The notes under the pieces: model-generated
Database searches by the model: none
The model's input: only the letters and a program-made list of their open reading frames with translations
What the model was told of the DNA's origin: nothing
In this document: positions 12,518 through 21,720 of the stretch, in pieces
Numbering within the stretch: the first letter of the stretch is position 1
Layout: each line of letters begins with the position of its first letter
Origin: Rhizobium sp. ZPR4
GTDB taxonomy: Bacteria; Pseudomonadota; Alphaproteobacteria; Rhizobiales; Rhizobiaceae
NCBI RefSeq assembly: GCF_040215725.1
Contig: NZ_CP157967.1
Location: 1,984,001-2,048,000 of the forward strand
Direction: 5' to 3'
Length of the DNA: 64,000 nucleotides
Program-made: the position numbers and the translations under genes

Positions 12518-13774
12518 ATGAACATACAGGTTGAACCCGCAACGCTCGGAAACTGGAACACGCGCGCCTATCATCGGCGTTGGTTGCTAGACCAGGCCGA
12601 TGCGCTTTTTGACTTCTTCCAGTATCGCGCCGTCAATCCCAAGGGCGGCTTTTATGACATGGATGATGCCGGTAAACCGCTGGATTCAGTAAATCCTGTG
12701 CGCGGCATTCATTCGACTGCCCGAATGGTGCATTGCTTCTCGATCGGATCGCTGCTTGGCCGTCCCGGCTCAAACGAGATTGTCGATCACGGCATGACCT
12801 ATCTGTGGAACAATCATCGCGACACGAAGCATGGCGGCTACTTTTGGTCGCTGAACAATGACGGCCCTGTCGATTCCAGCAAGCAGGGCTACGGTCACGC
12901 TTTCGTATTGCTCGCAGCCTCTTCCGCAAAGTCGATCGGCCATCCGTTGGCTGATGGTATGCTCGCCGATGTCACCGAGATCCTGAATACGAAGTTCTGG
13001 GAGGCAAAGCACGGGGCGATTGCCGAGGAATTTAATCGGGATTGGTCGTTGATCGACGGCGGCACCTATCGCGGCCAGAACTCCAACATGCATCTGACGG
13101 AGGCGCTGATGGCCGCTTTCGAAGCAACCGGCGACAAGGCATATCTCGAAAAGGCGGAAAGCATCGCCGATCTCGTCATCCGCCGCTCGGCGGGCTCTGT
13201 CGGCTGGCGTGTCGCCGAACATTTCAACGCCGATTGGCTGCTCGACAAGAATTACCGCGGTAACGAGATGTTCCGCCCGTCGGGCACGACGCCCGGACAT
13301 TGGCTGGAGTGGGCACGCCTCATCCTGCAGCTCTGGTCGTTGGGGGAAAAGCGTCATGACTGGATGCCGGAAGCGGCCAAGGGCCTCTTCTCCCAGTCCA
13401 TGTCACTCGGCTGGGACAGTGAGAAGAACGGGTTCTTTTATACGCTCGACTGGGAAGATGTGCCGGCAAAGCGCAACAAGCTCTGGTGGCCCGCCTGCGA
13501 AGGCGCCGGTGCCGCTCACTATCTGAACGAACACGTCCCGAGCGATTTCCACGAAGAAAGCTACCGCAAGATCTGGAGCGTGATCGGCCAGGCCTTCATC
13601 GATCACGTCAATGGCGGCTGGCACGAAGAGCTGACGGAAGATCTCGTCCCCGCTCATACCCTGTTCCCCGGCAAGGGCGATATCTACCATGCCTTGCAGG
13701 CATGCCTGATCCCTCTCTTCCCCGCAACGGGCAGCCTGACCAAGGTCATCGCCGAAGCTGGCGGCAAAATCTAA
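12518..13774 (+). CDS. AGE-family sugar isomerase/epimerase (mannose isomerase/YihS-like)
   Basis: A 418-residue alpha6/alpha6-barrel protein of the N-acylglucosamine 2-epimerase superfamily. Visible motifs include HSTARMVHCFSIG near residue 70, GTYRGQNSNMHLTEA near 190, and FRPSGTTPGHWLEWARL near 250, with the conserved histidines of the barrel. Proteins of this type isomerise aldoses such as mannose, glucose or sulfoquinovose to ketoses. The start at 12518 follows AGGAGG at 12508-12513. It is a single gene, divergent from metH. The sugar preference cannot be decided from the sequence. Confidence 0.85.
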   Translation: MNIQVEPATLGNWNTRAYHRRWLLDQADALFDFFQYRAVNPKGGFYDMDDAGKPLDSVNPVRGIHSTARMVHCFSIGSLLGRPGSNEIVDHGMTYLWNNHRDTKHGGYFWSLNNDGPVDSSKQGYGHAFVLLAASSAKSIGHPLADGMLADVTEILNTKFWEAKHGAIAEEFNRDWSLIDGGTYRGQNSNMHLTEALMAAFEATGDKAYLEKAESIADLVIRRSAGSVGWRVAEHFNADWLLDKNYRGNEMFRPSGTTPGHWLEWARLILQLWSLGEKRHDWMPEAAKGLFSQSMSLGWDSEKNGFFYTLDWEDVPAKRNKLWWPACEGAGAAHYLNEHVPSDFHEESYRKIWSVIGQAFIDHVNGGWHEELTEDLVPAHTLFPGKGDIYHALQACLIPLFPATGSLTKVIAEAGGKI

Positions 13775-13819
13775 GATTGACAGCGGCGTCCGCTCGAAAG
13801 CTGGCGCCGCCTCAACCCT

Positions 13820-14308
13820 CTATGCGAGGCTGAGATTGTGAAGCTCGTGACCGAGAGTGAGAGCCAGCGCCTCGACAACGAGATTGTGGTCCTCGCGTTG
13901 CGGCAGCCCGGAAACGGTGACAGCACCGATACAGCCTGTGCCGTTGACGAAAATGGGGAAACTGCCGCCGGACGCGGCAAAGTCGGCACTTGAAAGCCCG
14001 TTGTCCTCGATAGTCTTCCCTTGCTGCTGCAGCCGCAAGGTGCAGGCATAGCTGCTGCGAAAATAGCGCAGCACCATGTTGCGCTTCCGGCGAATCCAGT
14101 TGGAGTTGTCAGGAGTGGACCCGGGCAAAGCTATGTAGAAAACCGGCATGGAATGCAGCGTGATGTCGATAGCAACGCCCATGTTGCGCTCGCTGGCGAG
14201 GTCGCGCAGTAGCTTGCCAAGTACCCAAGCGGTTGAAAGGTCAAAAGCATCGAAACGCAGCGTTTCCTCTTGCAGTTCGATACGAGCAAGGTCCTGGTCG
14301 ATCGTCAT
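13820..14308 (-). CDS. UPF0303 / HbpS-like protein
   Basis: A 162-residue cytosolic protein of the UPF0303 group (GlcG/HbpS fold, often labelled heme-degrading domain). The end part with ASGGSFPIFVNGTGCIGAVTVSGLPQREDHNLVV is characteristic. The start at 14308 was chosen over an upstream in-frame ATG at 14401 because the homologous region begins at MTIDQDLARIE. The biochemical role of this family in rhizobia is not clear. It converges on the AGE isomerase gene. Confidence 0.8.
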   Translation of the reverse strand: MTIDQDLARIELQEETLRFDAFDLSTAWVLGKLLRDLASERNMGVAIDITLHSMPVFYIALPGSTPDNSNWIRRKRNMVLRYFRSSYACTLRLQQQGKTIEDNGLSSADFAASGGSFPIFVNGTGCIGAVTVSGLPQREDHNLVVEALALTLGHELHNLSLA

Positions 14309-14367
14309 GGAAAACCTTCTATAAAAATGGATCGGCCTATGAAACGCGGAGAGAACGATTTGTCCAC

Positions 14368-15306
14368 CTATCTCTTCGGTATTTCGAAGCCAAGCTGCCA
14401 CTTCTGGCCGATCGAGAAGTCATATTCTTTCGGCTCGAATGCCTCGAAACCTCCACCTGGATAGAAGGTCAGTTCCCCCACACGGACCCATTCCGCCGAC
14501 GCATAGAGATCGACGCGAACGAAATCGATATCACGAGCGACCGTTTCAGCGACGTGAATCATCTCCTCGAGTCGCGGCGGACGCGCAACTTCGCCTGGAT
14601 AGAGACCGAGATAATCCCGATCATAGAACGGCAGCTTTTGCCAGTCGGGCGTGTAGTTGCACGAATAGCCTCGACCATTTTCGCGTATGTCGATCTCAAT
14701 ATGCGAGACCTTCCCGCCGAACGTAAAGAGCCGGTAATCCCAAGGAACTCGCCCATCAAGGAGCAGCATGCTTTCAATGAGAATACGAGGCTTCAGTTGG
14801 CTATAAGCCCACTCTCTGTTGTAGGACGCATGATCGATTGCGAGCCACTCTGCCGATGGATCGTTCTTGAGGAGCCGATCCACATCAGCCTCGCCGTAGA
14901 GGAATCGCCCCACACCACTCGCGTGGGTCGGCTTGACAACGGCCGGCAACGAAATCTCCGACCAATCCACCGAGGCCAGATCGCTCCCAACCCAAAGCGT
15001 CGGGATAACATACTGACTGCCAACCCTTTCCCCAATCAGCACTTTTGCATCGGCCTTGTCCACGAAACGTGGAAAAAGCGGGTTGCGATCATATAGTTTG
15101 CGTGCTTGTACCTTGTCGGTAAAGGTTTGAGGGGATGACAAATTAGGGAATTTGCCGCGGATGGCGCGATATTTAAGCGCGCAATAGGGCTTATCGGGCA
15201 AAGGCGACATAAGCCGCCAAAGAAGGTTGTGCGCGCGCTCGCGCAATCCCTTCTGCAGATATCCCGGAATGAGAAATCCATCTCGGTCGGCGGCTCGATC
15301 TGTCAT
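14368..15306 (-). CDS. TupA-like ATP-grasp protein (polysaccharide locus)
   Basis: A 312-residue protein matching the TupA-like ATP-grasp group found in surface polysaccharide clusters. Visible signs are DKPYCALKYRAIRGKFPNL near the N-terminus, a nucleotide-binding core (LPAVVKPTHASG), and an ATP-grasp end with VRVDLYASAEWVRVGELTFYPGGG. Such enzymes are thought to ligate amino acids or other groups to polysaccharide building blocks. The start at ATG 15306 is preferred to the TTG at 15327. It is divergent from the flippase gene. The acceptor is unknown. Confidence 0.75.
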   Translation of the reverse strand: MTDRAADRDGFLIPGYLQKGLRERAHNLLWRLMSPLPDKPYCALKYRAIRGKFPNLSSPQTFTDKVQARKLYDRNPLFPRFVDKADAKVLIGERVGSQYVIPTLWVGSDLASVDWSEISLPAVVKPTHASGVGRFLYGEADVDRLLKNDPSAEWLAIDHASYNREWAYSQLKPRILIESMLLLDGRVPWDYRLFTFGGKVSHIEIDIRENGRGYSCNYTPDWQKLPFYDRDYLGLYPGEVARPPRLEEMIHVAETVARDIDFVRVDLYASAEWVRVGELTFYPGGGFEAFEPKEYDFSIGQKWQLGFEIPKR

Positions 15307-15398
15307 GGTGACGGTCTCGAATTTCAACTAGAAAGCAAGTGAAAACTATCAGCCGCCCTTTAACACAAGGTTATGCGTAAGCCCCCAAGATAGATGGC

Positions 15399-16907
15399 AT
15401 GAGCGCGTTCGTATCCAATCTCCTCAAAAGCTCGCTGATTAGCCTGGCAGCAACATCCATCTCACTTGCCGCGGGCTTTGCGAGCAGCATCATCGCAGCC
15501 CGCCTGCTTGGTCCTGCTGGATCCGGCAAAGTCGCCTACGCATTATGGATCGCCACATCAGCTGCCGCATTGGCTGACATGGGCCTGCCTCAGACCTTGC
15601 TGCGCAATGCGGGCGATCTCGCGGGCAATGGCGATACATGGAAAGCGCTGGTCCTGACTGCACTCCGCAGTTTCCTTATATCGGTCAGCATGGTCGGCGC
15701 GGGCATTCTCCTCTTTGCCGCGATCACCTATGCCCATCGCGATGCTCAGCATGCGTGGTTCTGGCTGGTCACCGGGCTCCTCTTTCTTAGTTATGCGTTC
15801 TACGTATTCTCCACGGCCGTGGCACGCGGAAGAAATCGGTTCGGTCAAACCGCCCGCACCACTTTGCTGGGCGGAGCTATGCAGGTCCCACTTGTATTCA
15901 TCGGAGCCTGGTTGCTCGGCCCGACGGGGGCCTTGATAGGCTATGTCGCCCGCTACCTGCCACAAGCATTGAAATTGCGCGACTATGTCGACCCCGCCGC
16001 AAAATACTCGCGGGAAACACTATCGCCGGAAATGTTGCGCTATGGCCGGTACATCTGGTTCAGCGATCTCGTCGAGATCATCATCCTCTCCCGCATTGAG
16101 TTCCTCTTTCTCGGGATATTTCTCTCCCCGACCAGTATCGGCTACCTCGCTGCCGGACTTGGTCTGGCCGGCCTCATCGAACAGATCATGCTCCAGATAT
16201 CGCCGGCATTAATCGTCAACTTCACCGAAGCCCATGCAAAAAGCGATCGGCAGTCACTTGATGCAGCTTATGGGCGTGTCATCCGCATAGTCGCCCTGGT
16301 CATGCTGCCGATCAGCATGGGTGGCGCAGTCGTCATGCCCGAGCTTTTACCGTTGATCTTCGGCGATGCTTTCGAGCCCGCCGTACCGGCTGCAGCCACA
16401 CTGCTAGCCTTCGTATGGCTTGCCGGCATGTCCGTGATCCCCTGGGGTATCATCAGCGCATCTGGGAGCAGCGCCATTTTGCTCCGCGCGCAGATTGCAA
16501 GCGCTGTAACAACGATACTCTTGCTGACCGCTCTCGTGCCGTCCCTCGGCTTGGAAGGCGCAGCTCTGGCTCGCGCGATGACGGTGACACTGACGTTTGC
16601 GTTGCTTGGCTGGCTGGCCTGGAAACATGTCCGAGTCACTGTCCCTTTAACCGCGTTGGCGAAAACGGTTCTCGCGGCATCTCTCTGTGCGGGCGCAGCA
16701 AGCCTCGGCGTTTACAGCCTCGATGGGCTGCCGGCACTTTTAAGTGCCATTCCTGCCGGAGCAATTATCTATCTGCTGGCCATTCGTTTCTTGCGCTTGA
16801 TTACGCCCGAAGACATACAAATTCTGATGGCGACGGTCGGTGGAAAATTACCGAGTGGATCACGCCTCTTCGCGGGCAGACTGCTAAGCTTCCTTGCACC
16901 CGGCTGA
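15399..16907 (+). CDS. Oligosaccharide flippase / polysaccharide biosynthesis membrane protein
   Basis: A 502-residue polytopic inner-membrane protein with about 12-14 hydrophobic segments, of the MOP/Wzx-like superfamily. The N-terminus (SLAAGFASSIIAARLLGPAG) is the typical first segment of this family. It would flip lipid-linked oligosaccharide repeats to the periplasm. Its stop lies four bases from the stop of the convergent glycosyltransferase gene. With the TupA-like, transferase and lyase genes it forms a small surface-polysaccharide locus. Confidence 0.85.
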   Translation: MSAFVSNLLKSSLISLAATSISLAAGFASSIIAARLLGPAGSGKVAYALWIATSAAALADMGLPQTLLRNAGDLAGNGDTWKALVLTALRSFLISVSMVGAGILLFAAITYAHRDAQHAWFWLVTGLLFLSYAFYVFSTAVARGRNRFGQTARTTLLGGAMQVPLVFIGAWLLGPTGALIGYVARYLPQALKLRDYVDPAAKYSRETLSPEMLRYGRYIWFSDLVEIIILSRIEFLFLGIFLSPTSIGYLAAGLGLAGLIEQIMLQISPALIVNFTEAHAKSDRQSLDAAYGRVIRIVALVMLPISMGGAVVMPELLPLIFGDAFEPAVPAAATLLAFVWLAGMSVIPWGIISASGSSAILLRAQIASAVTTILLLTALVPSLGLEGAALARAMTVTLTFALLGWLAWKHVRVTVPLTALAKTVLAASLCAGAASLGVYSLDGLPALLSAIPAGAIIYLLAIRFLRLITPEDIQILMATVGGKLPSGSRLFAGRLLSFLAPG

Positions 16908-16911
16908 GCGA

Positions 16912-18072
16912 TCATTGGGCTTCATATGCGGCAACCAGAGTTTGCCGCGCAACTTCGTCCCAGGTCATTATTCCGTCGCGGAAAGCCGCCGAACGCTGCA
17001 TCGCCAGCGCTGCATCGATCTTCTCTCGCCAGGCGACCTCGCCATCCAATCGATAGGCAATGCCATTGGCGCGAGTAAACGGAACAAGATCAGGTAACAG
17101 GATCGGCAGGCCGCAATAGCTATATTGCGCAAGTTTCAAGCTCGATTCCGCAAGATAAACCTCATCAGCGGTCAAGCGATAGGGAGCAATACCAAAATCG
17201 GCATGTTGCAGGTAAGGGATGATGCTCTCAAAGTCCCTTTCGCCATAAATCGTGATATTCGGTCGCACCCAACCATTCCATGTGGCACCAAAAACATGGA
17301 AATCCACATCCGGCGCAGCAGCAGCCATTGCCGCGACGGAAGTTTGGTCAAAAAGCATGTTGCCGATGGAAATCGCATTGCGGCTGCCGGGCATATAAGG
17401 AGATGGCTGTTCGCGATCGAACAGAGCCGCATCAACGCCTTGTGGGATAGTACACACACGTCCGCCCGGGGGGAGCATGGCCCCAAGCCGCTGTGAAGGA
17501 ACGCAAATCGCATCAAAGTGGGCGATCTGCCGAGCTTCGATATCCTGTAGCGCCGACGCAGCCCCGATGGTTCTCAGCAGGTCGCGACAAAAATACAAAA
17601 TCCGCGCCTTTGGATTTAGTTTTCTGACCTTGGTTAAGAAAGCGAGTGCGGAACCGCTCTCTACCAAAACCAGGTCTGCGTGGGCTATAGCGTGGCGCGC
17701 AAAGAGCGGGAAATAGCTGCCATAGAGCCAAAAGAGCGCCGAGCTAGCCGCATTGAGAAGGCGGTTACCGGAACTGAAAGCATGTAATGGGGGGAGATAG
17801 GCGCCGGCTCTCAAATTAACGGCGATGGTCTGAAATCGGTTCGCCTGATCTTGAGACAAAGCACGAAAGCGCCGGCGATCCTTGAGCAAAGTGAGCCAAC
17901 TGTGGCCGATAGTGAGAAAATGAACTTCATGCCCCTGTTCGGCCCAACGAGATGCGATAAAGTGAATTGACGCCTTGCGATAGCCGCGCAAAAACGCATG
18001 CGACGTCAAGATCACGATTTTTCGTCCTAGCTGCGCCTCTCGACCGGCCAGCTCTAGTTTACCATTTGCCAA
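16912..18072 (-). CDS. GumK-like glycosyltransferase
   Basis: A 386-residue GT-B fold transferase resembling the GumK glucuronosyltransferase group (GT70). The N-terminal region has SHAFLRGYRKASIHFIASRW and HEVHFLTIGHS, similar to the GumK acceptor domain. The C-terminal half has a nucleotide-sugar domain with VFGATWNGW and a DFGIAPY...SLKLAQYSYCGLP stretch. The open frame starts at TTG 18072; GTG 18015, with AGGA upstream, is an alternative that removes 19 residues. Sugar donor and acceptor are not shown by the sequence. Confidence 0.75.
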   Translation of the reverse strand: MANGKLELAGREAQLGRKIVILTSHAFLRGYRKASIHFIASRWAEQGHEVHFLTIGHSWLTLLKDRRRFRALSQDQANRFQTIAVNLRAGAYLPPLHAFSSGNRLLNAASSALFWLYGSYFPLFARHAIAHADLVLVESGSALAFLTKVRKLNPKARILYFCRDLLRTIGAASALQDIEARQIAHFDAICVPSQRLGAMLPPGGRVCTIPQGVDAALFDREQPSPYMPGSRNAISIGNMLFDQTSVAAMAAAAPDVDFHVFGATWNGWVRPNITIYGERDFESIIPYLQHADFGIAPYRLTADEVYLAESSLKLAQYSYCGLPILLPDLVPFTRANGIAYRLDGEVAWREKIDAALAMQRSAAFRDGIMTWDEVARQTLVAAYEAQ

Positions 18073-18406
18073 AGGCGGTCCCCAACAGCGACCCTCAGCC
18101 GGTTTATGTCATGACCGACATCCAAACGTCGATGAGGTCGCAGCGACGAACAATCATGTCCGGGGCATTGATAGCCGCAACCAAAGCCCAATTCTGCGGG
18201 GATATGAACCGCAAAGCGTCTAACATGCGGTTAAAGTTGTACCATCAATCATCACATTCACAGGCTGTAGCTCGCTCGGATTTGATCGGAAATCACTTGA
18301 GGGTCATCAATCCAGACTTGAAGTGGCGCTGCCCTCGCTTGCCTGCGGGAAGCGAACAGGTCATTGATAAAGCTTTACGAATGTCTCGGCACAGGAATAC
18401 TCCAGC
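18073..18406. promoter_or_regulatory. Intergenic region between glycosyltransferase and lyase
   Basis: 334 bases with no supportable gene. It must hold the divergent promoters of the leftward glycosyltransferase and the rightward lyase. No strong palindrome or hairpin was found. Confidence 0.4.
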
Positions 18407-19375
18407 ATGAATGCAAAGTACGCACTACCCGCTATATTGGCCTGCACCTGTGCCGCAACACCGGTTCTGGCCGATAGCCCGTCGCAAATGGTGCTGCGTG
18501 ACGGTTTCGACGGCACAGATTTCGCCCCATCCGGCCATCTTTATTATCGCGACAATTTCGAGCAAAAGGCTGGAACGATCGAATTTCAATCGGAAGTGAA
18601 GCATACTGGAACGGGCGCATTGAAGTTGAGCGTCAGACCATTCTGCCCACCGGGTAAAGCAAACTGCAGCGAGAGAGCGGAAATCTGGGAGCGCACCAAG
18701 TATCGCGTTCCATACGACCAGGGGGTTTGGTACGGTTTCGCCGTAAAATTCGCCGATCCCATACCCTCAGGCGACCATCGCTACCTTATAGCACAATGGA
18801 AGCGAGAAATCGGGCCGAACGCCAAAGGGGATTTCAGCCCCTTCCTCGCACTACGGCTCAACAACGGCAAACTCTTTGCAACCGTTGAAACCAACTATGT
18901 TGCACCCATCAAGAAACACGAGCCCGAAGGTAACGGCAAAGCCTGCGGCGACGAAGAAGCACCGGTCTGGTTTCGTCCCGATACCAATCAAATGCGTGCA
19001 TTGGTGGCCACGGATGACAATTGGGGCGAGTCCGACGGGCAAGAATTTACCGGCTGCACAAACGCCATCAAAGTAATAAATCGTGGCAACAAGTTGCCGA
19101 CCCCGGCATCAGGCTGGATAGATTTTGCCATTTACAGCAAACCAGGCCCGGATGGCTCAGGCCGCGTTGAGATATTCGCCAACAACAAATGGATCGTTAC
19201 GGTTACCGGCCATATAGGACATGCCGATCACGGACTGGGAAAGAATCAATATTTCAAATTTGGTCCCTATCGTGCCGCCGATACCACTGTGTGGACCCTT
19301 TACTACGATGATTTTCGTCGTTCGCCCCACTGCGCCGATGTATTGTCGGACCCCAGCCTTTGCCCCATGAAGTGA
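18407..19375 (+). CDS. Secreted polysaccharide lyase (heparin lyase I-like family)
   Basis: A 322-residue exported protein with a signal peptide (MNAKYALPAILACTCA...VLA). The mature part is a concanavalin-like beta-jelly-roll as in the polysaccharide lyase family PF14099: FDGTDFAPSGHLYYRDNFEQ near the start, RAEIWERTKYRV, WYGFAVKFADP, and FKFGPYRA...LYYDDFR near the end. Six cysteines suggest disulfides in the periplasm. In this locus it may trim or release the polymer made by the neighbouring genes. The substrate is unknown. A strong terminator follows. Confidence 0.8.
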   Translation: MNAKYALPAILACTCAATPVLADSPSQMVLRDGFDGTDFAPSGHLYYRDNFEQKAGTIEFQSEVKHTGTGALKLSVRPFCPPGKANCSERAEIWERTKYRVPYDQGVWYGFAVKFADPIPSGDHRYLIAQWKREIGPNAKGDFSPFLALRLNNGKLFATVETNYVAPIKKHEPEGNGKACGDEEAPVWFRPDTNQMRALVATDDNWGESDGQEFTGCTNAIKVINRGNKLPTPASGWIDFAIYSKPGPDGSGRVEIFANNKWIVTVTGHIGHADHGLGKNQYFKFGPYRAADTTVWTLYYDDFRRSPHCADVLSDPSLCPMK

Positions 19376-19418
19376 CAAGGCTATTGAGGATGTGTTGCCT
19401 CTAGATCAACATGGCCAG

Positions 19419-19444
19419 GCGCACTCCGAGAGTGCGCTTTTTTT
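19419..19444 (+). terminator. Rho-independent terminator of the lyase gene
   Basis: An 8-bp perfect stem (GCGCACTC 19419-19426, GAGTGCGC 19430-19437) with a three-base loop, followed by seven T residues. Confidence 0.92.
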
Positions 19445-19507
19445 GAGAAATGGCCGAACTTTTTCCTTTCTCGATAGTTATCTTCTTTCGTGAAGGAGGT
19501 GACCGAA

Positions 19508-19804
19508 ATGCTTACTACCCATCGCGATTGCAAACAGCATGTGAAGAGGAACGCAATACCCTCGCTGGGTGAAATTGAGGGGCGAGTTGCGGTCTTGGAA
19601 ATTGTCGCGCAGTCCGCACTGACACATGTGTTCGACGAAGGTGAAGTCGATATCGATGCAGCGTTGCTGGCCCAGATTCGCAGAGCCATGCATCACAAAT
19701 GCAAGGACTTGAAACTTGACGGAGAAGATACGGCATCGGCACTTTTATACGCCGAAGAGTTGATCGAAGCCGCGGTTAAGGCGTCGCATCCAATCCATCA
19801 ATGA
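19508..19804 (+). CDS. Hypothetical 98-residue protein
   Basis: A predicted soluble, mostly helical protein. The start at 19508 is chosen because a perfect AAGGAGGT (19493-19500) lies seven bases upstream; the longer frame starts inside that site. It has charged helices such as GEIEGRVAVLEIVAQSAL and DTASALLYAEELIEAAVK. Its stop overlaps the start of a 49-codon membrane ORF. No family is recognised. The excellent ribosome site argues that it is expressed. Confidence 0.7.
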   Translation: MLTTHRDCKQHVKRNAIPSLGEIEGRVAVLEIVAQSALTHVFDEGEVDIDAALLAQIRRAMHHKCKDLKLDGEDTASALLYAEELIEAAVKASHPIHQ

Positions 19805-19950
19805 TGCCTTCTAGGCCAAGACTCGTGTTATCTCTCTTAGTGGCGCTGGCAATTACGCTCGGCGCCCTCTTATTTGTTGCGCCACACGATACAGGTGACA
19901 GACTTACCCGTTCTGCGGCACCACTTGGTGGGCATCAAAACCAGCAATAA
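19801..19950 (+). CDS. Small membrane protein, translationally coupled
   Basis: A 49-residue ORF starting with ATGATG at 19801, overlapping the stop of the preceding gene (ATGA). It has one strong transmembrane segment (LVLSLLVALAITLGALLFVA) after a basic N-terminus (RPR), then a short polar tail ending in QNQQ. The overlap and the clear membrane segment support a real small gene. Function is unknown. Confidence 0.5.
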   Translation: MMPSRPRLVLSLLVALAITLGALLFVAPHDTGDRLTRSAAPLGGHQNQQ

Positions 19951-20114
19951 TGTGCCCAACAATAGGCCTGTGTCACGTTAAGACACACCCAGCCTGTCCC
20001 ATATCAGGCTGCCGTTAACGTCGCCCGATGAACTCGGTTGCAAATTTCTAAAACCAAAGCAGTGTTCGCTTCACCCCACCCGATACCAAGCTCCAACAAT
20101 GAATGGTGTAGCGA

Positions 20115-20321
20115 ATGTCTATGATGGTCAATGCGCCGCTTTACTCCGATGACATCGATGTCCTCGCAGGCGCACTTTTTGCGTGGTGTGCCGAACGCAG
20201 TATCAAATTACAAAGTCAGGAAGGTCTGTCGGCAGCCAATGTGGCCATTGACCTCTATAATGCCGGCTATCAAACACAAGATCAGTTGCTTGGCGCATTG
20301 CACAGCCACGATTCTCATTGA
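20115..20321 (+). CDS. Hypothetical 68-residue protein
   Basis: A small acidic protein (ALFAWCAERSIKLQSQEG, then AANVAIDLYNAGYQTQDQLL), predicted to be helical. Similar short orphan proteins occur in rhizobia, as far as I recall, but no function is known. The ribosome site is weak and the start could be ATG 20115, 20121 or 20124. A small inverted repeat follows at 20321-20337. Confidence 0.5.
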   Translation: MSMMVNAPLYSDDIDVLAGALFAWCAERSIKLQSQEGLSAANVAIDLYNAGYQTQDQLLGALHSHDSH

Positions 20322-20414
20322 TGTCTTGCCCAGACATCCAGCTTTATTTTTAAAGCCTAAGCACAATTTACCTAGGTAGCGCATTTACAAAATGCGGCGG
20401 GAGTGACTGCTATT

Positions 20415-21272
20415 TTACACCGACTTCTCTTTGAAGACATTGGCGATACAGTCTCGCTCTTCGAGAATCCCGGACCATTCGTCCTGATGATATGTAGAGT
20501 CGTAGATCAGCGTGAAAGGACCCTGATAGCCCGCCGCGTTGGAAAGTTTAATGCAGCGAATATAATCCTCTGTATCGAGGCCCGCTGCTGAATAACGTCC
20601 CTTTGCATGACAGAGTTCAGCACGGCCCATGATCTTTGCGAGATCCTCGTATTTGCCGTCTCGCTCCCAGTTGCCGAAATCTCCGTTGAGGCCGACTTCA
20701 CCGCACAGAGCATCGAGAATTCGATTGACCTCCGTCGGTCCCGGCAGCAAGTCGAACCAATTCTCCACGACGAGACGCACGCCCGCCGCGGCAGCCAATT
20801 CAGTCAGCCGCCGCAGATGGGTCTCCGCAAGCGTCAAAGCCTGATCTGTCGGCTGAGCCTTTCCGGCAATCACGCGCATGTTTTCAGCCCCAAGAGCCAC
20901 GGCAACGTCAATCCATCCAGCCATCCATTCCGCATCGCGCCGGGCAGTTTCAGAATTGCTGAGATCTCCATATTCAACGAGCAGCGTCTGAAGCTTTACG
21001 CCAGCCTCGTCCATAGCCTTACGAAAATCACCGAGATAGCCAGGAAGAAGGCTCGGCAAATGGAAGGAGCATATCTCAAGCCGAAAGATGCCATGATCGG
21101 CGCACTGTTGCGGCACATCGATCAATTCTATCGTACCCTGCCCATATGTCGGCTGACCTGCCGGATATGCTTGATCAGCGGGCTTATAGGGATAAGTGGA
21201 GCCGAGCGCCCGATGCAGGGACCAGCTTGAAACCGCAAAACGATCCGACAAATCAACCACAAGACGCCCCAT
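20415..21272 (-). CDS. Sugar phosphate isomerase/epimerase-like TIM-barrel protein
   Basis: A 285-residue member of the xylose isomerase-like/AP endonuclease 2 TIM-barrel superfamily. Metal-site type residues appear in LEICSFHLPSL, in RLVVENW near residue 165 and in GLNGDFGNW, and there is a final HQDEWSGILEERD. Relatives include inosose dehydratases and tagatose/psicose epimerases; the substrate here cannot be assigned. It lies at the left edge of the prophage remnant and is probably host chromosomal. Confidence 0.75.
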   Translation of the reverse strand: MGRLVVDLSDRFAVSSWSLHRALGSTYPYKPADQAYPAGQPTYGQGTIELIDVPQQCADHGIFRLEICSFHLPSLLPGYLGDFRKAMDEAGVKLQTLLVEYGDLSNSETARRDAEWMAGWIDVAVALGAENMRVIAGKAQPTDQALTLAETHLRRLTELAAAAGVRLVVENWFDLLPGPTEVNRILDALCGEVGLNGDFGNWERDGKYEDLAKIMGRAELCHAKGRYSAAGLDTEDYIRCIKLSNAAGYQGPFTLIYDSTYHQDEWSGILEERDCIANVFKEKSV

Positions 21273-21390
21273 CTCTTATTGGTCGTAAAAGGTAATCAAG
21301 AAATAGGCTGGATTGTGCGGATATCAATCGAAAATATGCAATAGCTGCCCGCTCCTATGTGCCCCTTTGTCACACGAAAACATCGCACGA

Positions 21391-21720
21391 CTACGGTGTT
21401 TCACGGCCTCCTCTGACCCATCTGGAAATAGCGTCAAAAACCAGATCGGCGATCCACATGGCGCATATGCCGACGACGAAAGCCGTGGCATTCATGGCTG
21501 CGACATCCTTCTGCGGCAAAGGCCAGTTGATAGCACGCAGATAGAAAAGCGCCGGCTCCGTCAGATAGGTGGCGGCAAGTGCGCCGCAGATCGGCGATGC
21601 AACGATCTCTCGCGTGGTATATCGGCGCCTGGAGAGGCCACGCAAAATGCCGCCAGAAAGACCAGCGATGACAACTCCGACTTTGATGCCCAAAGCATCC
21701 AGAAATTCGTGTAACGTCAT
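21391..21720 (-). CDS. Putative phage holin-like membrane protein
   Basis: A 109-residue protein with about three hydrophobic segments (VGVVIAGLSGGILRGL, ICGALAATYLTEPALFYL, ATAFVVGICAMWIADLVF), a layout seen in small phage holin-like proteins. Its ATG lies about ten bases inside the point where the truncated portal gene loses its similarity. In intact phages of this type holin and portal genes are far apart, so the neighbourhood points to an internal deletion. Function is inferred from topology and position. Confidence 0.55.
   Translation of the reverse strand: MTLHEFLDALGIKVGVVIAGLSGGILRGLSRRRYTTREIVASPICGALAATYLTEPALFYLRAINWPLPQKDVAAMNATAFVVGICAMWIADLVFDAISRWVRGGRETP

Noticed and set aside
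13783..13810. GCGGCG/CGCCGC inverted repeat after the AGE isomerase gene
   Set aside because: Only six base pairs, a large loop and no T-run; too weak to call a terminator.
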